A stretch of 64,000 nt of DNA from Pontibacter ramchanderi (GTDB lineage Bacteria > Bacteroidota > Bacteroidia > Cytophagales > Hymenobacteraceae). A program made the translations under genes and the position numbers. Under the pieces are notes generated by a model. It did no database searches. It was given only the letters and a program-made list of their open reading frames with translations, and had not been told where the DNA came from. Position 1 is the first letter of the stretch. Each line of letters begins with the position of its first letter. The stretch covers positions 248,001 to 312,000 of the forward strand of contig NZ_PJMU01000002.1 in assembly GCF_002846395.1 (NCBI RefSeq). Direction: 5' to 3'. Below, piece after piece: positions 9,558-18,512 of this stretch.

Positions 9558-10283
9558 TTAGTGCTGCGCAGCGTTTATACCTGCGTGCGAAGTAACATCG
9601 TGGTTCATCTCGTCTGATTCTACTAGTCCGTCGCGGAGGCGCACAATGCGGTGGGCATACTTGGCGATGTCTTCTTCGTGTGTCACCATGATGATGGTAT
9701 TGCCTTTGGCGTGCAGGTTCTCAAACAGCTCCATGATCTCGTAAGAGGTTTTGGTGTCGAGGTTACCGGTCGGTTCGTCTGCCAGGATGATGCTGGGGTC
9801 GTTGATGAGGGCACGGGCAATGGCCACACGCTGGCGCTGACCGCCTGACAGTTCGTTTGGCTTGTGCTTGCCGCGGTTGCCCAGGCCCACACTCTCCAGC
9901 GCTTTCTGTGCCTTCTCCTCGCGCGCCGATTTGTTATACCCGGCGTAGATCAGCGGCAGGGCCACATTTTCGAGCGAGGTTTGGCGCGGCAGCAGGTTAA
10001 AGGTCTGGAATACGAAACCGATCTCCTTGTTGCGCACCTCTGCCAGCTCGTTGTCGGTCATGTTGCTCACATCCTGGCCATTTAGGATGTACTGCCCTCC
10101 TGTTGGTGTATCGAGACAGCCGATAATGTTCATGAGCGTTGACTTACCGGAACCTGACGGCCCCATAAACGCCACATACTCCCCACGCTCTATCCGGATA
10201 GACACAGACTTGAGTGCATGTATCGTTTCGCTGCCCATGCGGTATACCTTCGAAATATCGTTTGTCTCGATGATGGTGCTCAT
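9558..10283 (-). CDS. ABC transporter ATP-binding protein, LolD/MacB type
   Basis: A 241-residue ATPase starting at [17 protein letters not shown]. An in-frame start further upstream is less likely because it would overlap the preceding gene. Walker [14 protein letters not shown]-loop [11 protein letters not shown], signature [15 protein letters not shown], Walker [13 protein letters not shown] and the switch histidine in IIMVTHE are all present. The family energises MacB/FtsX-type permeases that move lipoproteins or small molecules. No permease gene is adjacent, so the partner is unknown. It lies between the TPR membrane protein (10-base gap) and the adenosyltransferase. Confidence 0.92.
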   Translation of the reverse strand: MSTIIETNDISKVYRMGSETIHALKSVSIRIERGEYVAFMGPSGSGKSTLMNIIGCLDTPTGGQYILNGQDVSNMTDNELAEVRNKEIGFVFQTFNLLPRQTSLENVALPLIYAGYNKSAREEKAQKALESVGLGNRGKHKPNELSGGQRQRVAIARALINDPSIILADEPTGNLDTKTSYEIMELFENLHAKGNTIIMVTHEEDIAKYAHRIVRLRDGLVESDEMNHDVTSHAGINAAQH

Positions 10284-10293
10284 AGAACCTGTT

Positions 10294-13200
10294 TTAGAGT
10301 TGCCATTGGTCCGCCTCTGCCTCCTTAGCTTGGCGCTGTTTATCAAATTTCTCTTTAAAAGTACTATATTCCAAAGCAGGAAGCAAGCTGCGCAGCGAAA
10401 CAAGCGCCTGATCTGCGTAACTGCTCAAACCCCTGTTTACACTCTCCAGCGCGTAGGCTTTGTAGAGTCTGGCAGAGTATGGGTTGTAGGTAATTCCGTC
10501 CAGCAGAATGTCGTAGGACTGCATTCCGGTCGGGCTATACCTGGCGAAGAACGCAGCGGCATCCTCTACCACCTGTTCATCAAACAGGAGCATCTTCAGT
10601 GCCTGGCTATAGCGTTCGGCTGCTTCGCGGTCACGGCCCTTTATCTCTGCTATTTTCGCCCGGAAGTATAGCTTGTGCCGTTTGTCCTTCGGTGTCAGGT
10701 ATAGGTTGTCCATGCGCTTCACCAGCACATCCTGGTTTTTCGTGTTCAGCCACAGGCGCATTTGCTGCAGGTTGAGCCTGGAACGCAACTCACCTTCCGG
10801 CTGCAGCTCAGCGGCGGCCTCTTTGATGGCTTCGTTTGCCAGTTTCCACTGGCGTTTGCCCATGTAGTAGTCTACCTTAGCTACCAGCGCCTCGCGGCGC
10901 AGGTCTTTCTCCTGCACACTCTTCACGATGCGGTCGATGTCCGCCGGCAACAAGTCCGGTAAGTAGGCGATCAGGTACTGCACCTTGTCGCGGTCGGGGG
11001 CATTGGTAATGATAGTGGATGGCGGCTGCTCCAACACCTGCTCCAGGGCCTGCGCCACGGCCACTGCCGACTCAATTTCAGTAAAGGCTACATCGCGCAG
11101 GGCCACCACAGCTTCATCGGACTGGTGATTAAGCGCCAGCGCATAGGCATGCGACAGGAAAGCCTGCGTAAAGCCTCTGTCTTTTGCCTCCTTGAAATAA
11201 TGAGCGGCGGCACCGTAGTTCTCTTCTTCCATCATCCAGTGTCCGAGTGCGTTATAATAATAGCCACTGCGTTCGCCTGCGGCCAGCGCCAGGTTCTCTA
11301 CCACGCTGCGCGCCTCTTTCGGTCGGCCATCGTAGTGGTGCACCAGCCCTTTCAGGTATAGCAGGTCCTCCATAAAGAGCCTGTTCTCCTGCGAGGCCAG
11401 GTAGCGGTTGATGGGTTTTAACAGCGATGTGTCGCCTTTGTTTACGCTGGCAATGGTTTTGTTGTAGAACAATGTCAGGTCTTCCACCTGCTCCAGCGAA
11501 TCCGCCACAAAATCGTCTTCTTTGATATCGGAGGTTCGGCCAAGCAATTGGTTCAGCGCGGCCATGTTGCTGCGCAGCGGTTTGTATTTGGTGGAGCGTA
11601 TTTCGGTGATCAGTTCTTTAGCCTCTTCGGGCATGGCCTGGCGGGTATAGTAGGCCATCCGGTTGCTGCGCACCACGTCTTTGTTCTCGGCGTGTTGCTG
11701 GGCCAGATCGAAGTAGTAGGTCACGCTGTCGCGCACGCTGGTCTGGGCATAGAGCAGGGCCAGGTTGTTGTAGATCTCACCGTTCTCCGGGAAGGCCTCG
11801 GCCCCTTGCTGCAGCACATACAGCTTCTCGAAGAAGTACTGCTTGCGGTCGTAGAGATTGGCCAGACGGATGTAGAGCTTCGGATTCGGACGGCGCTCCA
11901 AGGCTTCCTGCAGCGTCAGTATCTCTTTGTTGCGCTCGTTCTGCGCCCGGTACATGGCCGATAAACTGTAGCTGGCCTTCGTGTTGTGGTTATCAAACAG
12001 ATCGCTCTCTTTGTAGAAACGCTCCGCCAGGATAGCGTTATCCGTACCCTGGTACAGATCGCCCAGGTAACTGTAGTAGCCGGCGTAGGCATTGAAGTAG
12101 ACCCTGAACTGCGTGCGCATCACCAGGATGACCAGCAGAATGGCGCCCATGGTATAGATGGTATACACCGGCAGCTTTTTGGGTTGGTACACGACCTTGT
12201 GAACAGCCAGTCGCTGGCTGATCAGCTCTCCAAAGTTCACCAGCACATACACAAAAAAGAAGGCCCCAAAGGCCAGATGCGTGTACACGATCAGGTTGTG
12301 AAAGACTGCAATGGCGGAGTCGTTGGCGGTGGCGTAGGCAAAGCCAATGCTCAGGAACGTGATCGTGGCAAAAACAAGGTATACGATGGCGCCGGTGGGC
12401 CTGAAAGGAAAAAGCCTGCCATACAGTACCTCGCGCTGGCGCATGCCCCAAAAGCCCGCAATAGCCGAAAACAGCAGGATAACGAAGGCATTGATGTAGA
12501 AAAAGTCTCCTTTGAGGTAACCGACATGGCGCAGGTATAGCAACACCAGGTTCACCAGGTATAGCACGCTCACCAGCACAAACTGCCAGACACTGAAGCG
12601 GCGTTCCGGCCTGGCCGCCTGCGTATTCACCCAAAGCAGGGCATTGATGTTCTCATAGCCCACCCAGATCATAAACAGAAGCGAAGCCACCATCAGCGCC
12701 AGCGAACTGTAACTGGCCAGGTGCAGCGTGGTCATCAGCGGCGTGAAATCGGACTCCATGTAAATGAAGGAGCCCAACAAGCTTATCAGGGCTACCATAA
12801 CCATGATCCGCACACTGAAGGGAACCTGCTGGTAGAAAGCCTGAAAGGCATAGGTCGCCAAAGCAAAAAACACGATTGACACCAGGAGCGTGGTTTGCCC
12901 GGTGTTGTTTCCGATCACGCCCAGCAGATCGAGGTTAAAAGAGGCGAGCAGCATCATGAGCAGCAGCATACCCGCAAAGTAAGGGATGCGCTTCATGGTG
13001 GTGATCGCCGCTGCATAGAAAGCCAGGCAAAGCGCCAGTAGTAGCATCAGTGCGACTGCGGCAAATTTATTGAGGGCAGGCACCGCCACATCATACTGCT
13101 CCGTGATCAGGTAGCCATCAACATTCAAGGTAAATGTCTCCAGCAGCCGCGAAAATTCATGCACGGGCACCTGCACCACCTGCAGCTCAGGCAGCTTGTC

Positions 13201-13338
13201 CCAGGCCAGGAAGTTGCTCTCGCCGGTAAAGTAGTGGTACACGCCCAGCATGAGCGCCAGCACTGCCACGATCAGCAAAAACAGAAAGGGATACCTGGTG
13301 TCGGCATCCCAACTGTTCCAAAACTTGATTTTGTTCAT
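10294..13338 (-). CDS. Large polytopic membrane protein with C-terminal TPR repeats
   Basis: A 1014-residue protein from ATG 13338 ([18 protein letters not shown]); a TTG two codons upstream is less likely. Residues 1-430 hold about ten hydrophobic segments, for example [36 protein letters not shown] and [15 protein letters not shown]. From about residue 435 it becomes soluble with TPR-like repeats ([58 protein letters not shown]). I know no named family for the whole protein. A membrane scaffold or transport-associated role is possible. Gene order gatC, this gene, then the ABC ATPase, with gaps of 15 and 10 bases, suggests one operon, so it could work with that ATPase. Confidence 0.85.
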   Translation of the reverse strand: MNKIKFWNSWDADTRYPFLFLLIVAVLALMLGVYHYFTGESNFLAWDKLPELQVVQVPVHEFSRLLETFTLNVDGYLITEQYDVAVPALNKFAAVALMLLLALCLAFYAAAITTMKRIPYFAGMLLLMMLLASFNLDLLGVIGNNTGQTTLLVSIVFFALATYAFQAFYQQVPFSVRIMVMVALISLLGSFIYMESDFTPLMTTLHLASYSSLALMVASLLFMIWVGYENINALLWVNTQAARPERRFSVWQFVLVSVLYLVNLVLLYLRHVGYLKGDFFYINAFVILLFSAIAGFWGMRQREVLYGRLFPFRPTGAIVYLVFATITFLSIGFAYATANDSAIAVFHNLIVYTHLAFGAFFFVYVLVNFGELISQRLAVHKVVYQPKKLPVYTIYTMGAILLVILVMRTQFRVYFNAYAGYYSYLGDLYQGTDNAILAERFYKESDLFDNHNTKASYSLSAMYRAQNERNKEILTLQEALERRPNPKLYIRLANLYDRKQYFFEKLYVLQQGAEAFPENGEIYNNLALLYAQTSVRDSVTYYFDLAQQHAENKDVVRSNRMAYYTRQAMPEEAKELITEIRSTKYKPLRSNMAALNQLLGRTSDIKEDDFVADSLEQVEDLTLFYNKTIASVNKGDTSLLKPINRYLASQENRLFMEDLLYLKGLVHHYDGRPKEARSVVENLALAAGERSGYYYNALGHWMMEEENYGAAAHYFKEAKDRGFTQAFLSHAYALALNHQSDEAVVALRDVAFTEIESAVAVAQALEQVLEQPPSTIITNAPDRDKVQYLIAYLPDLLPADIDRIVKSVQEKDLRREALVAKVDYYMGKRQWKLANEAIKEAAAELQPEGELRSRLNLQQMRLWLNTKNQDVLVKRMDNLYLTPKDKRHKLYFRAKIAEIKGRDREAAERYSQALKMLLFDEQVVEDAAAFFARYSPTGMQSYDILLDGITYNPYSARLYKAYALESVNRGLSSYADQALVSLRSLLPALEYSTFKEKFDKQRQAKEAEADQWQL

Positions 13339-13353
13339 AGACAACCTTTCGGA

Positions 13354-13641
13354 CTATTCGAGCACTTTCGGCACCCTGAAATAATCGGAGTCTTTTCTTG
13401 GGGCGTTTTTCAGGGCTTCGTCGTGCGATACGGTGTTCTGTGCATGGTCCTCGCGCATCACGTTCACTTCCTCTGACATGTGGATGAGGGGCTCTACACT
13501 TTCGGTATCGAGTTCGCGGAGCTGGTCTACCCAGTTCAGGATCTTGTTCAGGTCCTGCAGCATTTCCTGCTCTTTCTCTTCGTTAAACTCCAGCCTTGCC
13601 AGGTGCGCGATCTTTCTAATGGTTTGTATATCGGTTGACAT
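13354..13641 (-). CDS. gatC: Asp/Glu-tRNA amidotransferase subunit C
   Basis: A 95-residue protein with the GatC pattern: IRKIAHLARLEFNEEKEQ at the N terminus, ILNWVDQLRELDTESVEPL in the middle and DSDYFRVPKVLE at the end. GatC stabilises GatA and GatB, which amidate misacylated Glu-tRNA(Gln) or Asp-tRNA(Asn). gatA and gatB are not in the window, as is usual in Bacteroidota where the subunits are scattered. Its first 26 bases overlap the end of the upstream acyltransferase gene, implying translational coupling. Confidence 0.93.
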   Translation of the reverse strand: MSTDIQTIRKIAHLARLEFNEEKEQEMLQDLNKILNWVDQLRELDTESVEPLIHMSEEVNVMREDHAQNTVSHDEALKNAPRKDSDYFRVPKVLE

Positions 13642-14389
13642 CTATTGAATTGTGTTTCTTGAGTTCTTCTTGTATGATCGTAAATACTTTCTCTTTCAGG
13701 GCGGGCAAGTCCTGCAGCGTCATGCCCTTGGTTTCGATCGGCTCGTGTATAATGATCTTGAGCGGATGCCAGCGCACTTTCAGTTTACCGTCCAGGTCGG
13801 GCAGAAACTTGTGGTTGTAGGGCATGGTAACCGGCACCACGGGCAATTGCTTCTCAATGGCCAGTCGGAAAGGCCCGTCTTTAAAGGCCAGCAGCTCCTC
13901 CCCGGCTGTGGGTGGAATAGTACCCTCCGGAAAGATGACCAGATTGCGCCCCTGCTCTAGCGTACGCACCGACTGAATGTAGCTCTTGGCACTGCTGATG
14001 GCGCTTTTGCGGTCTACGGGTATGTACAGCTTTTCGTATACCTTGCCCCACAGCGGCACTTTGGTAAGCGAGCTTTTGCCTACAAAGTTAAGAAAACCCG
14101 GAATGGCATGCAGCAATAGCGGGATATCGAGGTATGAGCTGTGGTTTGGGGTAAAAATATACTGCTTGCTGCGGTCGAAGCGCATGCGCCACTCAACCTG
14201 CAGCGGTGCCAGAAACATGCGCAGGGCCGATGAGGACCAGAAACGGTTGATGTTATGCACTCGCGGGTACCAGCGCTGCCTGCGAATAAGCACTGCCTGA
14301 AACGGATACGTGACCACAAACGGCATCACAAACCAGGTAACGCACCAGGTTGTATAGATTCGATGGGACAGGTATTTAAGCGCTTTCAT
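13616..14389 (-). CDS. plsC: 1-acyl-sn-glycerol-3-phosphate acyltransferase family protein
   Basis: A 257-residue membrane-associated acyltransferase that would acylate lysophosphatidic acid in phospholipid synthesis. The start at MKALKYLSHRIYTTW is chosen because sequence upstream in the same frame lacks family similarity. The catalytic HX4D motif is NHSSYLD near residue 97, followed by FVGKSSLTKVPLWGKVY and the glycerophosphate-binding block VIFPEGT. A hydrophobic stretch near residues 15-35 should anchor it in the inner membrane. Length is normal. The symbol rests on family membership; bacteria often have several PlsC-like acyltransferases with other substrates. Confidence 0.85.
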   Translation of the reverse strand: MKALKYLSHRIYTTWCVTWFVMPFVVTYPFQAVLIRRQRWYPRVHNINRFWSSSALRMFLAPLQVEWRMRFDRSKQYIFTPNHSSYLDIPLLLHAIPGFLNFVGKSSLTKVPLWGKVYEKLYIPVDRKSAISSAKSYIQSVRTLEQGRNLVIFPEGTIPPTAGEELLAFKDGPFRLAIEKQLPVVPVTMPYNHKFLPDLDGKLKVRWHPLKIIIHEPIETKGMTLQDLPALKEKVFTIIQEELKKHNSIDVNRYTNH

Positions 14390-14459
14390 GCCTTCAAATG
14401 TAAGAATAATCCACCAGTTATCAATCGGAGCCCTCGGGCTGGTCTGCGGCAAAAATTCT

Positions 14460-15017
14460 TTACTGGTTCTGCTGCAGCAGGATGGCCGCTTTGAGTATAC
14501 CTGCCACGCTGATAGCGTCGGTGATCTCGTTGTCCATGACCATACGCACGGCCTCCTCAAAGTGCACGCGCCGGATGTGGAGCTCCTCTGTCTCTTCAAA
14601 AGCGGTTTCGCCGGCCTTTAGTTCCTGCGCCAGAAAAACGAAGCCCTCCTCGTCCGTGACTGAGTTAGAGGTATGCAGGCGGGCAATGTTGGTCCATTTT
14701 TCGGCCGTAAAGCCGGTCTCCTCCTGTAGCTCCCGCTTCGCTGACTCCAGGATGTCGTTCTCAATCAGGCCACCGCCCATCGGTATCTCCCAGCTGTACT
14801 CGTTGAGCGCGTAGCGGTACTGCCCCACCAGGTAGGTATAGCCCTCATCATCGACCGGTATAATACCGATCGCTTTGTTCTTGAAACTCACCACGCCGTA
14901 AATGCCCTCACCTCCTTTGGGGTTAAGCACCTGGTCCTCGCGCACTTTTATCCAGGGGTTTTGGTATATCTCTCTGCTGGAAAGGGTAGTCCAGGGGTTA
15001 TGCTTCTCGTCAATCAT
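14460..15017 (-). CDS. NUDIX hydrolase, ADP-ribose pyrophosphatase-like
   Basis: A 185-residue hydrolase of nucleoside diphosphates linked to another group. The Nudix box is complete (GGGLIENDILESAKRELQEE then TGF), supplying the metal-binding glutamates. The flanking pattern, YLVGQYRYALNEYSWEIPMG before the box and IARLHTSNSVTDEEGFVFLAQ after it, resembles ADP-ribose/ADP-sugar pyrophosphatases. It is first in a minus-strand run leading to plsC, gatC and the TPR gene, with a 70-base gap to plsC. The exact substrate is not determined. Confidence 0.9.
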   Translation of the reverse strand: MIDEKHNPWTTLSSREIYQNPWIKVREDQVLNPKGGEGIYGVVSFKNKAIGIIPVDDEGYTYLVGQYRYALNEYSWEIPMGGGLIENDILESAKRELQEETGFTAEKWTNIARLHTSNSVTDEEGFVFLAQELKAGETAFEETEELHIRRVHFEEAVRMVMDNEITDAISVAGILKAAILLQQNQ

Positions 15018-15195
15018 GTTTTCAGTTCTTGGGAATTATACAGTTAGCTGCCATATCGGTTGCCGTGCGGCAGAAGGCACAGGTATAGCAGCGGCATTGG
15101 CCAGTGTACCCTGTTGCCAGGTATGGCCCGGGCTGTGGGGCAAAGATACAAAAACGGTATTCCCTTGCGATAAATGACACAGCAACCCACAAAAA

Positions 15196-15244
15196 AAGCC
15201 TGCCGCAGGTATACATCCCCAAGGGTTATACCTGCGGCAGGCTT
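15196..15244. terminator. Perfect 18 bp hairpin carrying an inverted AGGTATA pair
   Basis: Arms AAGCCTGCCGCAGGTATA (15196-15213) and its exact complement (15227-15244) enclose a 13-base loop. A run of A on the plus strand just left of it gives T on the minus strand, so it terminates the secreted-protein gene ending at 15258. The AGGTATA word sits at the loop end of each arm. Confidence 0.85.
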
Positions 15245-15257
15245 GCTGTTGCCATCC

Positions 15258-15860
15258 TTAATTCTGAACTCCTATCTTCGCTCTTCCTGCCTTTACCCGC
15301 TCCTCCAGCACGCGCACAGCGGTCTCGGCACGCTCTATGGCGGCTCGGCGCTCGTCCAGTTCAGCGTCGGACAATTTTTTGTCCCTGCGGTTTTTCTCCA
15401 GTTCGTCTTTGGCTTTGGCGATGCGCTCTCTGGCCTCACGCACTTTTTCGTCGCCGGCCTCTACTGTGTTAGCCAGCTCGGCTCTGCGCTGCTCACCTGT
15501 CATGCGGGCTTCAGCAGCTCTGTTCTGGCCAAACTCGCGGCCACTCATACCTTCCTTGTCCCGACCATAGGCATTGCCTTTGTCCGGGTTGGCGGTTTGG
15601 GGGGCGTTCTGCTTTGCCTGCTGCTGTGCGCGGTCGCGCTGCTCCCGTTCCTGTTTATCTTTGGCTCGGTTTTCTTTCTGGTTGTCCTTGTTGTCTCGGG
15701 CATTATGATTTCTCTCGCGGGCCTCCTGCTCTTCCCTGGCCTCTGTAGCCTGCTTGTTTGCGTTGCCTTTGCCTTGTTGGGCCACTACCGATTCAGTAAC
15801 GGTTACTGACAGACCGAGCGCCATGCTCAGCCCGATGGTTCTGATAAGATGCTTCTTCAT
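15258..15860 (-). CDS. Secreted, highly charged coiled-coil protein of unknown function
   Basis: A 200-residue protein with a signal peptide (LSMALGLSVTVTESVVAQ). Residues about 30-100 are low-complexity and rich in Arg, Glu, Asn, Gln and Lys (EEQEARERNHNARDNKDNQK). The C-terminal half has heptad-like helices (AKDELEKNRRDKKLSDAELD, ERAETAVRVLEERVK). No catalytic motif or named domain is visible. The composition suits an extended periplasmic helix. It is 11 bases downstream of the small lipoprotein gene, so they are probably co-transcribed. Confidence 0.75.
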   Translation of the reverse strand: MKKHLIRTIGLSMALGLSVTVTESVVAQQGKGNANKQATEAREEQEARERNHNARDNKDNQKENRAKDKQEREQRDRAQQQAKQNAPQTANPDKGNAYGRDKEGMSGREFGQNRAAEARMTGEQRRAELANTVEAGDEKVREARERIAKAKDELEKNRRDKKLSDAELDERRAAIERAETAVRVLEERVKAGRAKIGVQN

Positions 15861-15871
15861 GCGTTGCTTGC

Positions 15872-16075
15872 TTATAGTTCGTTTAGCGATGAGTCCACTT
15901 CAGCAGCAGCCTCTTCAATTTCCACCCTGGTATTGTCCATCTCCACGCCAGCCGTGTCGGCAGGTGCCGTTTCCGGATCGATTTCAGTTACTGTGGTTTC
16001 TTCGGTATCGGGCGTGCTGTTACAGCTGGCCATTAAAAATGCGCTCAGGGCAAAGAGTAAAAGGTGTTTTTTCAT
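15872..16075 (-). CDS. Small acidic lipoprotein
   Basis: A 67-residue protein consisting of a lipoprotein signal (FALSAFLMASC, lipidated cysteine about residue 18) and a short, very acidic tail rich in Thr, Glu and Asp. No domain is recognisable. It is the first of two genes, 11 bases before the charged secreted protein. The two share the opening MKKHL and contrasting charge (this one acidic, the next mixed with many Arg and Lys), so they might interact in the periplasm; that is speculation. Confidence 0.72.
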   Translation of the reverse strand: MKKHLLLFALSAFLMASCNSTPDTEETTVTEIDPETAPADTAGVEMDNTRVEIEEAAAEVDSSLNEL

Positions 16076-16175
16076 AAGATCAGGGTTATAGGTTTAAGTT
16101 GATTTAATCTTCTGGGAACTGTCATTAAGCAATATACACAATGGGCGCTCTAAGCGAGTCAGGAAAGCGGTATTT

Positions 16176-16997
16176 TTAGTGCATCCATACCTCCTTGGTC
16201 GTGAAGTCGATCGTGAACCTGGCCTGGCTGATGAGACTGTAATTAAGCACTCCGTCGTAGAGGATGCTTTCAGCGGCTGCCCGGCTTACCAACTTCCGGT
16301 TGCCTAGCTGAATGGCAATGGGGTTAAGTGCGATGCGCTGCGAAGTTGTGTCGTTCTGCAGTCCCCACTCTGCTGCCGTGTGGTGCGACAGGAGCAATTC
16401 GCTGATGTTGCCTGTATCGAACAAAAACCAGTATGAGCGCCCTTGCCGCAACACTTCCAGAAATACCGAGAGCTCGTTTCCGTCGAGCCCGCTGGCAAAG
16501 CGGCTTTTCAGAGGAGTGAGTTTGTTGCGCTGCCTTCTGAGCGAGGTAGACGTCTCCAGTTTCAGCTGATTATTAGCCAGGTCGATGGTGAGCATTTTGC
16601 CCTGAAAAGACTTGAGGGAAAGCACACCGTCTACTTTGGGGAGCTCGCCCGGCAAAACACGCATCACATCCCATACTCCCACTGTGGTTTGAGGAAAAGA
16701 AACCTTGCCCACGGTAAGACGGACTGAATCCATTTTCTGATAGCTGAACCGCTCCCCGCTCATGCGGTACGCCACACCGCGGCCATAAGGGGTATAGCCA
16801 AGCTCTCGCGCCACTTCAGGCGAAATAAAGGTTTCGCCTCCGCCTGTGTCGAACAGGAAATTATACGTTTGCCCCTGTATGGTCACTTCCACCTGTTTTA
16901 AGTCCCGAAAATATTCTTTCAGCGGGATCGTCTCCTGAGCATGGGTCCCGAAAACAAAAGTGCAACTTAGAAACAGGCAAAGGAGGAGTGCTTTCAT
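16176..16997 (-). CDS. Retropepsin-like aspartic protease family protein, secreted
   Basis: A 273-residue protein starting at MKALLLCLFLSC, which gives a signal peptide ending FGTHAQ; an ATG 11 codons upstream would spoil it. Two pepsin-type repeats are visible, each with an aspartate triad: FLFDTGGGETFIS near residue 50 and WFLFDTGNISELL near residue 190. Secreted double-DTG proteins of this kind occur widely in Bacteroidota and are generally annotated as aspartyl protease or clan AA protease; their substrates are mostly unknown. Both DTG triads are intact, so activity is plausible. The gene stands alone. Confidence 0.82.
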   Translation of the reverse strand: MKALLLCLFLSCTFVFGTHAQETIPLKEYFRDLKQVEVTIQGQTYNFLFDTGGGETFISPEVARELGYTPYGRGVAYRMSGERFSYQKMDSVRLTVGKVSFPQTTVGVWDVMRVLPGELPKVDGVLSLKSFQGKMLTIDLANNQLKLETSTSLRRQRNKLTPLKSRFASGLDGNELSVFLEVLRQGRSYWFLFDTGNISELLLSHHTAAEWGLQNDTTSQRIALNPIAIQLGNRKLVSRAAAESILYDGVLNYSLISQARFTIDFTTKEVWMH

Positions 16998-17102
16998 ACT
17001 GATTAGGCTTCGTGCTGACACATCAATCATTCTTGCATCAACGTCATTTAGTGCACCTCTGTTTAGAATTGACTTCTTGGTAGGGCATCAAGCCTAATCG
17101 AA

Positions 17103-17806
17103 TTAATTGTGAATAGGAAACTCATGGATTTTCTCCACCCTACCGTGGCGCTGGTACCAATCGTTGTGCACCAATTCCAGATCCTCGACCTGACTGGTGC
17201 CGAAGTCATGTTCTCTGTACCTGTCCAGCACCTCTACAAAGGCTTTCGTATTGATCAGTGGCTCACGAAAGCGTACCACTGTGCAGTGCGCGGTTTGCAG
17301 TGTATACCGTGTATCGATACTTTGCGCTAGCCCCGATGCCCTGAAGCTCTGGCGCAGCGCTTCTCGGGTTTGCTTCAGAAAAGGGCCTTTTGGAAAGCCC
17401 TGCACCATTATACCCGCAGGTGAAGCACTAATGCCTCGAAAGCTTAGTTCAAAGTCTCGCTGGGCTGGCATATTTTTTGGGATCAGCTCCACATATGCCG
17501 GCAGCGAAATGGTTTTTAAATCGAAATTCTGGTAGCAAGAGATGATTGATAGCACCGTAACATGGATATCGGTGCCCGGGTAATAGTACTGCTTTGGATC
17601 GATGGTTTTCAACTCCTCCAAAACCCGTGTATTTGGGTCTTCAGCGATTCGCTTGGGCGAAACAACAAGGTAAGGCCAAGGCGCCTATCCGTGGGGTCAT
17701 CGATACACTTATCTAAGGTATAGGCATTTGTGAGCAGGAGTTGCCTGGCGTTCTGATACAGTTCATCATAGTGCCCTTGCAAAGCAGGTAGTTCATCTTT
17801 TTCCAT
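17103..17806 (-). pseudogene. 2H phosphoesterase (2'-5' RNA ligase-like), interrupted by a frameshift
   Basis: Two adjoining minus-strand frames make one protein. The first (from ATG 17806) reads MEKDELPALQGHYDELYQ through GLTLLFRPSESLKTQIHGF. It then fails at a run of four T on the minus strand (plus 17620-17623) and ends WRS-stop. The second frame continues as LEELKTIDPKQYYYPGTD. One extra T would join them as HGFLEELK. The joined protein of about 230 residues has the two HxT motifs of the 2H superfamily, IHVTVLS and AHCTVVRF. Family members cleave 2'-5' or cyclic phosphodiester bonds. It lies 11 bases below the exonuclease gene. A homopolymer sequencing error or a real mutation would look the same. 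Confidence 0.82.
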
Positions 17807-17816
17807 GTCCGGGGAT

Positions 17817-18512
17817 TTATTTTATCAACTCCCCCACTGTCGCAACACCCCGTTTTTTAGCCAGCGACAACAACTTGAGCAACAGCAAAGCTGTTGCAAA
17901 GGCATCGCCTGAGGCGGTGTGGCGGTCGTCGGTGGGTAGGTTATACCTGTCGCAGAGGGCGTCGAGGCTGTATTCGGCTGTTTTTAAGGTATGGCTGTCG
18001 GCGTGGCGGCGCTCCAGCCGGATGGCCAGATGGGCGGTATCGACGGAGCGGTTGCGGAGCTTGCCCCGTATACCTTGCCGCTGCAGCATTTGGTTGACCA
18101 TGGCGATATCGAAGGCCACGTGCTGCCCAACCAGGATGGCGTTGCCGATAAACTCTACAAAGCCCTCTACCGCCTCCCCCTCAGGTATACCTTGCTCCAG
18201 CTGTTTGGATAGCAGGCCATGCACCTCGGCGCTTTTGGTGGCCGCAGCGCCCTCCTGCTGCACCAGGCATTCGAAGGTATCCGACACCAGCACCTGCAGC
18301 CCACGCACTTTTATCGCCCCAATGGAAAGCACTTTGTCCTGTCGCTGGTCCAGGCCCGTGGTTTCGGTGTCGAACACCACAAACTCGGCCTCGGCCAGGG
18401 GAGTATCTTTCGGGAGCTGCTCTTTCAAGGCGGCGCTATACCTTTGCCAGAACGCCGGGGCATCCTGATCAGCTGGTTTGAGCTGGTGCATCAGTTCTTT
18501 CAGCCACTCCAT
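17817..18512 (-). CDS. DEDDh 3'-5' exonuclease, DnaQ/PolC-epsilon type
   Basis: A 231-residue protein with the three exonuclease motifs: ExoI FVVFDTETTGLD (Asp and Glu, near residue 48), ExoII GQHVAFDIAMVNQ (Asp) and ExoIII HTASGDAFATA (His and Asp). It therefore should remove nucleotides from 3' ends with two metal ions. It lacks a polymerase or GIY-YIG domain. Its start overlaps the stop of the upstream cNMP-CBS-nucleotidyltransferase gene (TGATG), so the two are translationally coupled. This pairing beside acetate-uptake genes is one I know from many bacteria, but its purpose is not clear. Confidence 0.9.
   Translation of the reverse strand: MEWLKELMHQLKPADQDAPAFWQRYSAALKEQLPKDTPLAEAEFVVFDTETTGLDQRQDKVLSIGAIKVRGLQVLVSDTFECLVQQEGAAATKSAEVHGLLSKQLEQGIPEGEAVEGFVEFIGNAILVGQHVAFDIAMVNQMLQRQGIRGKLRNRSVDTAHLAIRLERRHADSHTLKTAEYSLDALCDRYNLPTDDRHTASGDAFATALLLLKLLSLAKKRGVATVGELIK

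Noticed and set aside
10284-10403. Upstream start for the ABC ATPase adding 40 residues
   Set aside because: It would overlap the end of the membrane-TPR gene, and the extra residues do not resemble the family; MSTIIETND is the natural start.
15228-17715. Motif-free stretch as evidence of horizontal transfer
   Set aside because: Equally long motif-free stretches occur in core genes (lon, 35021-37758, and rseP/dxr, 41249-43809), so the gap is not exceptional.
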